Below are positions 57,132 through 64,000 of a stretch of 64,000 nt of DNA, in pieces; the stretch's first letter is position 1; each line of letters starts with the position of its first letter. The stretch comes from Lachnospiraceae bacterium (lineage in GTDB: Bacteria; Bacillota; Clostridia; Lachnospirales; Lachnospiraceae). A program made the position numbers and the translations under genes. The stretch covers positions 51,237 to 115,236 of the forward strand of contig JAFYCS010000072.1 of assembly GCA_017539565.1 (NCBI GenBank), written 5' to 3'. The notes beneath the pieces were generated by a model that saw only the letters and a list, made by a program, of their open reading frames with translations, did no database searches and was not told the origin of the DNA.

Positions 57132-57839
57132 CTACCACTCCAGCTCTGCAGCCGGGATCTTTTTATCATTGATATCATTATGTCTCACAACGCCATCTCT
57201 CAGTTTGATAACATGATCGGCCATATACTTGATAGCTTCATTATGTGTCACCATTATGATCGTGCTTCCGAATTTATTATTGCAGTCTTCGATCAATGCC
57301 AGGATCTCTTTGGAAGTTTTGTAATCCAGCGCACCCGTCGGCTCATCACACATAAGTATATCCGGGTTCTTGACTACAGCCCTTCCTATAGATACTCTCT
57401 GCTGCTGTCCGCCGGATAACTGATTGGGATATTTATATTTATGATCCTGAAGCCCTAAAGTGTTTATTACTTCTTCAACATCCAGCGGCTTCTCCGAAAG
57501 ATATGCCCCCACTTCGATATTTTCTTTAACATTCAGATTAGGGATCAGATTATACATCTGGAATACATAGCCTAAATGTCTGCGTCTGTACATCGTAAGC
57601 TGCTTTTCGCTCATATCTTCCAGCTTATCACCGTTTATGCTCACATAACCGGAATCCGGAGTATCGATACCTCCGATGATATTAAGAAGCGTTGACTTAC
57701 CGGAGCCGGAAGGTCCCAGCAGCACGCAGAATTCACCTTTCTTTACCGTAAAATCCATTCCTCTTAATACATCCTGTTTTGCTTCGCCGGTTCCGAAGCT
57801 TTTTTTCAGATCTTTGATCTTAAGAAAATCTTCTTTCAT
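57132..57839 (-). CDS. ABC transporter ATPase (MacB/LolD type)
   Basis: 235 residues from ATG 57839, preceded by AGGAGGAAT. Walker A GPSGSGKST, signature LSGGQQQRVSIGRA, Walker B ILMCDEPTGALD and H-loop MVTHN are intact. The LolD/MacB-type layout (PDSGYVSINGDKL) agrees with the FtsX-type permease next to it. The operon starts here behind GTTAG operators. Confidence 0.95.
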   Translation of the reverse strand: MKEDFLKIKDLKKSFGTGEAKQDVLRGMDFTVKKGEFCVLLGPSGSGKSTLLNIIGGIDTPDSGYVSINGDKLEDMSEKQLTMYRRRHLGYVFQMYNLIPNLNVKENIEVGAYLSEKPLDVEEVINTLGLQDHKYKYPNQLSGGQQQRVSIGRAVVKNPDILMCDEPTGALDYKTSKEILALIEDCNNKFGSTIIMVTHNEAIKYMADHVIKLRDGVVRHNDINDKKIPAAELEW

Positions 57840-57858
57840 AATATTCCTCCTCCCCATT

Positions 57859-57980
57859 GTTAGCTGCCGCTAACTATGTAGCATTTTTTTAGCCCCTGCT
57901 GCGGGGCCGACACATGGAAGCATCACCAAGTTAGCATTTCCTAACTTGGTGATGTTAGCACTATCGTTTATATCTGTCAA
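57859..57980 (-). promoter_or_regulatory. Promoter with GTTAG-N6-CTAAC operators before the ABC operon
   Basis: Minus-strand -35 TTGACA (plus 57975-57980), 17 bp, -10 TAACAT (57952-57957), nearly consensus. A perfect 14-bp inverted repeat (CATCACCAAGTTAG 57921-57934; CTAACTTGGTGATG 57941-57954) overlaps the -10 and start site and holds GTTAG-N6-CTAAC at 57930-57945. A second GTTAG-N6-CTAAC lies at 57859-57874, just before the ATG. Two copies at these positions strongly suggest a repressor. A short GC hairpin (57892-57907) lies in the leader. Confidence 0.75.
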
Positions 57981-57984
57981 GCAT

Positions 57985-60717
57985 TTATTCCCTGTTTTTC
58001 AGAATCTCTGCCGGAGTGAATTTGTCAAGCCTCTTTACAAGGATCGTATTGATCACAAAATACAGAGTTATTATTACCAGGAATGCTATAACATAGAATA
58101 TGACCGGTGTTTCCACATTCATGCCGCAGGCCACATTGGAAATCATCTTCGGGAACATCAGGTCCATCAGCTTTTTGGAAAGCGGCAGCACTATCAACGC
58201 GCCTATGGCAATGATATAGAAATTTCCATCCAGATAAAGCTTGCGTATTTCTCCCCTTCTGTATCCGAATACTTTGATAAGGGATATATTCTGTGAACTC
58301 CTGTCTATCATCACCTTCATCATAAGATATAAAACTACGCAGAATATCACAGCGGAAGATCCGGAAAGCGTATATATCATGGGCATCATAAGCGTAGTGA
58401 ATACTTCCGATCCTTTTACCACATCAGCCCTGCTGGTGGTTGAATAAAGCCTTCCGGGATCAATGTTTATAGCCTTATCGGTAAACAATACATTATAATA
58501 ATCCTTAGCTTCTCCCATCATATCCCTCATCACCTCTATATCCATAAAGATATAGAAGCCGGATGAATATCTTGTGATCTCCTTAACCGAAAAAGCATAC
58601 TTCACTTCTTTTTCGTCATCCGTTACGACGAATTCATCTCCAACTTTAAGGCCGTATTTTTCTGCCATGGCAGATGAAATTATCACATCTGTCTTACTTT
58701 TTCCGGGTTTTACATTAAAGAAAGGATTATCATCATCTATGCCAAGTATCGTCACGTCAAAATTAAATCCGTATATTTCCTTCTTACAGCCGTATGCATA
58801 TGCCGCTTCAGCATCCGAAGGCGCTTCTTTTTCCGGATACTTTAACGTGTACATATACTCAAACTTTGTATCTGCTGCGTAATCCTTTGCGATATTGTTA
58901 CACAGCACATAGCAGTCCACACCTATCATGAATACCATAAGTGAAAGGAACATGCCCAGCACCACAGCTATGGTGGAGCGCATTTCCCTTAACATCTGCC
59001 TTATCCTGAACGTTGTAATGAAATTCATTCCTTTAAGCCTGAACTTATTATTTCCTTTCTGCTTTACTTCATTCCTGATAAGTGAAAGTGCAGTCCTGTT
59101 AAGCTTGCTGCTTATAACAAGCACATTTACTATGATAGCCATAACAGGAGGACATACAAGCGAATAGATCCAAAGGTATTCAGGTATCGTAAACTTAAAC
59201 TGTGCTATTGAAAAGTACTGATATGAGCTTTCGGCTATCATCGGCGCCATTATACCGGTTGACGCCACCAGCACTCCTATCAGTCCGGATATAAATGTAA
59301 CAACCACAGGCAGTGATATATAATGCATCAGCAGATCATTTTTTGTCACACCCATGGAATACAGCGTACCTATGATACTGCTCTCGCTCTCAATTGAATG
59401 AACAACGAATACCGATATAACATAAGCCAGCAGTATGAATACTATCACGCCTGCGATCATCCCCACTTCTACATCCACGATCTTATCGTTTTTTGTAGCG
59501 AAGATCCTCTGGTTATCAGAAGCTTTTAAAAATGTAGTAAGATTTGACAATTCAAAATCAAATTCTTCAAGGGCATCATTCACTGAGGTATCAAGCTCCT
59601 CAACGCCATCTGACATTTCTGCTGTACCATCCTTAAGTTCATCAACAGCATCCGTATATTCCTTTAATCCGTCTTTATAATCTTTAAGATCACAGAGCTG
59701 CTCCTTAACATCCGTAAGGGATGCTTTAAGAACGGCATTATCAATGCTGTCAGCCAGCTTATCGAGCTCGCTCTCAAAATTATCCTCTGTGAGTTCTATG
59801 TCCATACCATAACCATTTATGGTAGAAGACGTCGCTTCCAGATATGAATCCAGTATCTTACCGCTTGCTTCATTAATATCCTCATTATTATCCGAAAGCT
59901 CATCAATAGCATCCGCAACTTCATCGGTGGCTTCCCTTAAGTCTTTTACCGCATCCCGCAGTTTATCTTCCACTCCCCCGGTCCTGTCCCAATATTCGGC
60001 AAACAACTCATCATCCACTTCCGAAGCATCTATCTTAAGCTCTTTAAGATAATCCTTTAAATCCCTGTCGGTCTTTCCCCCGCCAAGTTTATATGTATAC
60101 AGATAGTCCTCTGATTTCTGGATCTTTCCTGATTCCCTGAATTCATTATACGCCTCTTCAGTAATAAATACCGGACCGAAAAGCTTTGAGTTACAGGATG
60201 TATCCGACACTTCTTTAAAAGGGCCATCGTAATCCGATACTACCGTTATGCCGCTGACTTTATACTCTGTTCCGGCGATCACAAAACCGTCACCGGTATG
60301 TATGTCATGTTCCTCAGCATACCTTTTTTCTATGGCAATTTCATCTTCTTTTAACGGCTCCGCACCTTCTATCATGTGAAGCCTGTTGATATTTTTACGG
60401 ACCTTAAATATCCTTACTGTTCCATCGCTTTCCTTTTCCATCTGCTGGTCAAAAAAGAACTGCTCCTCCAGCTCTATCCCCATACCCGCAATATGATCTT
60501 TCTCGCTTTTTGTTAACGGAACAAATACTTCAAATTCACCATCCTCAAGGTTGGTCTCTTTCGCCATATCCTCGGTTCCTCTGATAAGCGTTTCGGCAGA
60601 ACCGACTATAGTGACCACAAGAAATATTCCCAGAGCGATCATCATTCCCAGCATCGCATATCTTACAAAATGTTTCTTAAGGCTTCTGAAAACCCTTTTT
60701 CTCAGTACTTTCTGCAT
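57985..60717 (-). CDS. FtsX-type ABC transporter permease with coiled-coil loop
   Basis: 910 residues from ATG 60717, preceded by GGAGGATC; upstream in-frame start candidates fall inside the ATPase gene. TM1 (about 20-42), then an external domain with a long heptad region (about 250-390; DAVKDLREATDEVADAI, DELKDGTAEMSDGVEEL), FtsX helices (about 415-540), a second external domain (about 610-770) and C-terminal helices. The second half is clearly homologous to the permease at the right edge (IDDDNPFFN/IDEDNKYYN; DPGRLYSTTSRAD/DAGRVYSVTKRAD). The D-G spaced heptads recall YhgE/Pip-like phage-infection proteins. Partner of the ATPase just upstream. Confidence 0.87.
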   Translation of the reverse strand: MQKVLRKRVFRSLKKHFVRYAMLGMMIALGIFLVVTIVGSAETLIRGTEDMAKETNLEDGEFEVFVPLTKSEKDHIAGMGIELEEQFFFDQQMEKESDGTVRIFKVRKNINRLHMIEGAEPLKEDEIAIEKRYAEEHDIHTGDGFVIAGTEYKVSGITVVSDYDGPFKEVSDTSCNSKLFGPVFITEEAYNEFRESGKIQKSEDYLYTYKLGGGKTDRDLKDYLKELKIDASEVDDELFAEYWDRTGGVEDKLRDAVKDLREATDEVADAIDELSDNNEDINEASGKILDSYLEATSSTINGYGMDIELTEDNFESELDKLADSIDNAVLKASLTDVKEQLCDLKDYKDGLKEYTDAVDELKDGTAEMSDGVEELDTSVNDALEEFDFELSNLTTFLKASDNQRIFATKNDKIVDVEVGMIAGVIVFILLAYVISVFVVHSIESESSIIGTLYSMGVTKNDLLMHYISLPVVVTFISGLIGVLVASTGIMAPMIAESSYQYFSIAQFKFTIPEYLWIYSLVCPPVMAIIVNVLVISSKLNRTALSLIRNEVKQKGNNKFRLKGMNFITTFRIRQMLREMRSTIAVVLGMFLSLMVFMIGVDCYVLCNNIAKDYAADTKFEYMYTLKYPEKEAPSDAEAAYAYGCKKEIYGFNFDVTILGIDDDNPFFNVKPGKSKTDVIISSAMAEKYGLKVGDEFVVTDDEKEVKYAFSVKEITRYSSGFYIFMDIEVMRDMMGEAKDYYNVLFTDKAINIDPGRLYSTTSRADVVKGSEVFTTLMMPMIYTLSGSSAVIFCVVLYLMMKVMIDRSSQNISLIKVFGYRRGEIRKLYLDGNFYIIAIGALIVLPLSKKLMDLMFPKMISNVACGMNVETPVIFYVIAFLVIITLYFVINTILVKRLDKFTPAEILKNRE

Positions 60718-60718
60718 C

Positions 60719-61420
60719 TTACAGATCCTCCAGTTCTCTTGCAGGCACACGTTTTTCATTCGTATACTGCTTAGCTATCTCACCGTCTTTTAGAAATATC
60801 ACCCTATGCACCATATTCTTTATTGAATTGTTATGAGTGACTATCAGCATAGTTGTACCGTACTTTTCATTTATCTTTTCCAAAAGTATCAGTATATCCC
60901 TGGAAGTTTTGGAATCCAGCGCACCGGTAGGCTCATCGCATAAAAGCAGTTTCGGATTTTTGATAAGCGCCCTTGCGATGGCTGTACGCTGCTGCTGTCC
61001 TCCGGAAAGCTGTGAAGGAAACTTATCCGCATGCTCCTTAAGTCCAAGTGTATCAAGCAGTTCATCCATATCCAGCGGATCCTTTGTCAGATACCGGCAT
61101 ACCTCGATATTCTCCCTTACCGTAAGATTAGGTACCAGATTATAGAACTGGAAAATAAATCCCAATGTATCCCTGCGGTAATCCGAAAGCTTATCCTTCT
61201 TAAGCCCTGCGATCTCAAGTCCGTCAACTTTACATGAACCCGAATCTATATCATCCAGTCCGCCTATACAGTTTAATAAGGTAGATTTACCGGATCCGGA
61301 TGTCCCCTGAATGACACACATCTCTCCGCGCTCCACTCCGACAGATACCCCCTTCAGCACCTCTACGTAACTTCCTCCTTCACCATAACTCTTTTTCACA
61401 TTTGATACTTCTACGTACAT
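60719..61420 (-). CDS. ABC transporter ATPase (MacB/LolD type)
   Basis: 233 residues with intact Walker A GTSGSGKST, signature LSGGQQQRTAIARA, Walker B LLLCDEPTGALD and H-loop IVTHNNS. GGGAGGG precedes the ATG. It is closely related to the ATPase at 57132. First gene of the operon, preceded by a promoter that contains a copy of the TetR operator. Confidence 0.95.
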   Translation of the reverse strand: MYVEVSNVKKSYGEGGSYVEVLKGVSVGVERGEMCVIQGTSGSGKSTLLNCIGGLDDIDSGSCKVDGLEIAGLKKDKLSDYRRDTLGFIFQFYNLVPNLTVRENIEVCRYLTKDPLDMDELLDTLGLKEHADKFPSQLSGGQQQRTAIARALIKNPKLLLCDEPTGALDSKTSRDILILLEKINEKYGTTMLIVTHNNSIKNMVHRVIFLKDGEIAKQYTNEKRVPARELEDL

Positions 61421-61459
61421 TTCTTCCCTCCCTTATTTCTATATATGTTCATTCATTCA

Positions 61460-61497
61460 CATAACAGTGTTATGCTTAGTTTTAAAGAAAACGACAA
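61460..61497 (-). promoter_or_regulatory. Promoter and TetR-type operator of the ABC operon
   Basis: CATAACAGTGTTATG (61460-61474) contains the 13-bp palindrome ATAACAGTGTTAT (61461-61473) found twice before the tetR gene. It overlaps a minus-strand -10 CATAAC (61469-61474) set 17 bp from a -35 TTGTCG (61492-61497). Confidence 0.65.
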
Positions 61498-61649
61498 AAC
61501 TCTTTTCGTTTTGTCGTTTTCTGCGCCGGATTTTGGCCGCTGAAAGCGGCATATTTCCTTACAAAATCCGTGCGCATCCTCGCGGAGCGATATATTAAGC
61601 GCGTTTTTTGCGCTTAATATATTTTATAAGACGGGATCTCTCCCGTCTT
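61486..61649. repeat. Array of four inverted repeats between tetR and the ABC operon
   Basis: Stems, in plus order: 61486-61500 with 61508-61522 (15 bp, loop TCTTTTC); a nested pair, CGGATTTT 61527-61534 with AAAATCCG 61563-61570 around GCCGCT/AGCGGC (536-541, 545-550); ATATATTAAGCGC 61590-61602 with its complement 61610-61622; AAGACGGGA 61628-61636 with TCCCGTCTT 61641-61649. All follow the tetR stop on the minus strand. None has a clear U-run after it on that strand, so simple termination is uncertain. No coding potential seen. Confidence 0.6.
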
Positions 61650-61657
61650 TTAATAAC

Positions 61658-62296
61658 CTATTTGATTATGTCTTTCCTTATCGTAGCTATCCAGCCACCC
61701 ACCATGTAATTGAACATGTTCTTCATCTGTTTCGCTGCTTCTTTTTCAGTCTCACAATGGACCAGAAGGTGTATAAAGATATCTATCTGATCATGCGACA
61801 TCCAGTGAACTATAAACTTATCTTCCGATGTGATGTTCTTTTTTGATGTATACCCTTTCATCTTGCAGTACATCTGAAGGTAGTGCTCATAGATCTGCTC
61901 CACTAAGCTGTCAACTATCTTTTCGTATTTTGAACCCTGGGCCTTGTTCATCAGCAGAAGATACTCTTCTTTAAACTGAAACAGAACAGACAATATATCG
62001 CTTGCAGCTACGTAATCCTCTTTAAGATCCAGCTTGGTAATACTGCTCACATCTCCTATAAAGTCGGTCTCCTGATCAAAATGTGCTCTTATGGTATTCA
62101 TAAGACTTATAAGCGGTCCACCCACCACACTTTCAAAGAGTTCCTCTTTATCCTTAAAGAAGAAATACATAGCACCGGTGGTAACTCCCGCTTCCTTGCA
62201 GATATTCCGGAGGGATGCTTTCATGTATCCCTTTTCGATGAACTCTTTCTTGGCGCACTCTATAAGCTTTATCTTTGTCTGTTTATCGTTTTCCAT
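61658..62296 (-). CDS. TetR/AcrR-family transcriptional regulator
   Basis: 212 residues from ATG 62296; a longer in-frame start would overlap the operators. The N-terminal helix-turn-helix is typical (KIKLIECAKKEFIEKGYMKA, then LRNICKEAGVTTGAMYFFFK, with DKEELFESVV next). The C-terminal ligand domain (about 60-212) is helical and family-specific. The same 13-bp palindrome lies twice in its own promoter and once before the adjacent ABC operon, so it probably represses both and responds to a transported compound. Confidence 0.9.
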   Translation of the reverse strand: MENDKQTKIKLIECAKKEFIEKGYMKASLRNICKEAGVTTGAMYFFFKDKEELFESVVGGPLISLMNTIRAHFDQETDFIGDVSSITKLDLKEDYVAASDILSVLFQFKEEYLLLMNKAQGSKYEKIVDSLVEQIYEHYLQMYCKMKGYTSKKNITSEDKFIVHWMSHDQIDIFIHLLVHCETEKEAAKQMKNMFNYMVGGWIATIRKDIIK

Positions 62297-62313
62297 ATAT
62301 ACCCGTATAAGAA

Positions 62314-62366
62314 ATAACAGTGTTATGTTCTTAACGGATAATAACATAACACTGTTATCTTGTCAA
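62314..62366 (-). promoter_or_regulatory. tetR promoter with two operators
   Basis: Minus-strand -35 TTGACA (62361-62366), 17 bp, -10 TATTAT (62338-62343), close to consensus. ATAACACTGTTAT lies in the spacer (62346-62358) and ATAACAGTGTTAT at the start of the transcript (62314-62326). Both match the palindrome at 61461. Confidence 0.8.
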
Positions 62367-62422
62367 TAAGCGATTTCAGATTTTGCTGCAGCTGCTATAT
62401 GCTTTTTTTCATTTTACACTTC

Positions 62423-64000
62423 TCATTCTCTGTTCTTAAGCACTTCAGCAGGTACGATCCTCTTTATCTTTCCTGTCAGGATACTGCTTATTACCAGATA
62501 TACAAGCATTACTCCTCCCAGTATCCCCGCGTACATGAACCATTCAAACTTAAGATCCATTCCCATGGCAGTATTGGCAATGAAATACGGGTATATTGAA
62601 TCCGCTATTTTCTTTACTATCGGTATGCCTATGCAGGCACCTGCTATTACCGCATAGAAGTTTCCGTCCAGATAAACCTTTCTTATTTCCCTCATTCTGT
62701 ATCCGAATATCTTTACCAGTGAAATACCGAAAGCCGCCCTGTCTATCATAACATTCAGCATCAGATACATTACAGCAATAAAGATCAGTATTGATACGAC
62801 TATCAGGATTACAACAAGTGACATCATCTGATCTACGAATATCCCTGCGGCATTCTCTATATCAGCACGTTTAGTCACGGAATAGACTCTTCCGGCATCA
62901 ATCTTAAGGTCCTTATCCGATACCAGCATATTAAAATAATCATCCTCTTCACCAAAGAGCTCTCTCATCTCATCGATATCCATATAGGCGGTAAGACCTA
63001 TGGAATAATCTACTATATCAGATACAGTAAAGGCATAACTTCTGTCCTCCGAAATGTCATCAAGTACAAAGGTATCACCCACACTAAGGTCATATTTCTG
63101 AGCTGTTGATGACGCTATAAGCAGTTCCTTCTTATTACCGCTGGTCTTGAAGTTATAGTACTTGTTGTCTTCATCGATACCGATGATGTTTACGTCCAGT
63201 GAATAATCCAGATATTTCATGGACAGATTCTTCATATAACAGACTTCCGCATCCTTCGGCGCTTCCTCCATAGGATACTTAAGGATATACATATATTCAT
63301 AATTGATATCTTCTATGTTATCTTTCTTTACATTATTGCAGAGTACGTAGCAGTTGAGTCCTATCATGAATATCAGAAGCGCGACCACCATACCCATGAT
63401 AACCGTCAGGACACTCCTCCTTTCCCTTGATATCTGTCTGGAGGTAAACTGTCTCAGGAAGTTTCCTTCCTTTCTCCTGCCCTTTCCTGCCGCATTTGCT
63501 GAAACAGAAGCTCCTTTTACAAGGCTCTCCTGCTCATTTTTGATAAGCGAAAGCGCTGTTTTTGAAAGCTTTTTATTTATCACCAGGACATTTACGATCA
63601 CTGAAATGACCGGAGGCATAACAAGGCAGTACAGGATTATATACAACGGATAGATCTTTTCCATCTGCGGAATGCTATAATACAGATAGCTATCCAGCAT
63701 CTGGAAGTCCACACCTGCCTTACTGAAGCCCACTGCCATTCCTACAAGCCCCGCCAAAAAAGTTACAACTGTCGGAAGGAGTACATAGTGCGCTATAAGA
63801 CTTGACTTCTTAACTCCCATAGCATACAGCGTTCCTATAACACTGCTTTCTTCATTGATCTGATGAATGATAAATACGGATATCACATAAGCAAAAAGCA
63901 TTACAAGGATCGCGCCTGCCACAAGACTTACCAGGCGCTTAAGGATCACATCGCTGGCCGCATCACTGGCGATACGCGGGTTATCTTTATTTTCATAGAA
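62423..64000 (-). CDS. FtsX-type ABC transporter permease (N-terminus beyond right edge)
   Basis: The reading frame is open from the edge (FYENKDNPRIASDAASDVIL) to the stop at 62423, 525 codons; a GTG at 63949 is internal. Helices of the first FtsX domain (about 25-125 of the visible part), an external domain (about 225-375) with EYMYILKYPMEEAP, and C-terminal FtsX helices with RMREIRKVYLDGNFYA. It is a close paralogue of the permease at 57985-60717. Its ATPase is presumably further right. The tetR promoter follows its stop. Confidence 0.88.
   Translation of the reverse strand, partial: FYENKDNPRIASDAASDVILKRLVSLVAGAILVMLFAYVISVFIIHQINEESSVIGTLYAMGVKKSSLIAHYVLLPTVVTFLAGLVGMAVGFSKAGVDFQMLDSYLYYSIPQMEKIYPLYIILYCLVMPPVISVIVNVLVINKKLSKTALSLIKNEQESLVKGASVSANAAGKGRRKEGNFLRQFTSRQISRERRSVLTVIMGMVVALLIFMIGLNCYVLCNNVKKDNIEDINYEYMYILKYPMEEAPKDAEVCYMKNLSMKYLDYSLDVNIIGIDEDNKYYNFKTSGNKKELLIASSTAQKYDLSVGDTFVLDDISEDRSYAFTVSDIVDYSIGLTAYMDIDEMRELFGEEDDYFNMLVSDKDLKIDAGRVYSVTKRADIENAAGIFVDQMMSLVVILIVVSILIFIAVMYLMLNVMIDRAAFGISLVKIFGYRMREIRKVYLDGNFYAVIAGACIGIPIVKKIADSIYPYFIANTAMGMDLKFEWFMYAGILGGVMLVYLVISSILTGKIKRIVPAEVLKNRE

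Noticed and set aside
57892..57907. GC hairpin in the ABC operon leader as a terminator
   Set aside because: On the minus strand it is followed by A's, not T's; the T-run lies on the wrong side for the operon.
61486..61649. Hairpin array as a CRISPR
   Set aside because: The stems differ in sequence from one another and there are no equal repeats or spacers.

Overview
The window is typical of an anaerobic, Gram-positive member of the Clostridia, most likely a plant-polysaccharide-degrading Lachnospiraceae. The basis is a GH94 cellobiose phosphorylase, a signal-less GH10 xylanase, a clostripain-type protease, a PyrD of the 1B type, LytTR-DUF3021 pairs and very large FtsX-type ABC permeases. 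Base composition is moderate and strong AGGAGG-type ribosome binding sites are common. Nearly every gene is on the minus strand, so the operons read right to left; cellobiose phosphorylase is the one clear plus-strand gene. I see no rRNA, tRNA, CRISPR array or insertion sequence, and no stretch above 300 bases without a gene.

Region A (1-23.8 kb) is the most unusual part. It is one long minus-strand cluster with an extracellular contractile injection system (eCIS) flavour: a Pvc16/DUF4255 protein and a protein with the eCIS-associated N-terminal motif. With them are two giant secreted coiled-coil paralogues, a TolC-like alpha-hairpin protein in an apparently Gram-positive host, a membrane-anchored MORN-repeat protein, a degenerate adenylyl cyclase with a tetratricopeptide-like tail, a kinase-like membrane protein and a small single-span protein. 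Ahead of it lies a two-component system: a LytS-type kinase between two related lipoproteins, and a receiver fused to a SARP-like winged helix. Direct heptamer repeats at about 11-bp spacing, as SARP regulators use, lie in front of both transcription units. The cluster runs off the left edge, where sheath and tube genes would be expected if it is an eCIS.

Region B (23.8-30.2 kb) is housekeeping and accessory genes: Nudix hydrolase, a 73-residue protein, a glycosyltransferase, YfcE-type phosphoesterase, RdgB-type nucleotide pyrophosphatase, a membrane-anchored clostripain-like protease and an RlmL-type RNA methyltransferase that may be read from a leaderless transcript.

Region C (30.2-44.4 kb) is carbohydrate-related: an oxidoreductase / iron alcohol dehydrogenase / GH10 operon, a roughly 1,900-codon secreted adhesin-like gene broken by one in-frame TAG, the divergent cellobiose phosphorylase, and an esterase-pyrD operon.

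Region D (44.4-54.4 kb) is signalling: a serine hydrolase-LytTR-DUF3021 operon, then a TraX-like gene with a degenerate GGDEF/EAL protein, a hybrid kinase with HPt, and a hybrid kinase fused to a complete DegV lipid-binding domain.

Region E (54.4-64 kb) carries three MacB/FtsX-like ABC permeases and two ATPases. One ABC operon has GTTAG-N6-CTAAC operators on a near-consensus promoter. The other is linked to a TetR regulator by three copies of a 13-bp palindrome, and an array of four hairpins lies between them.
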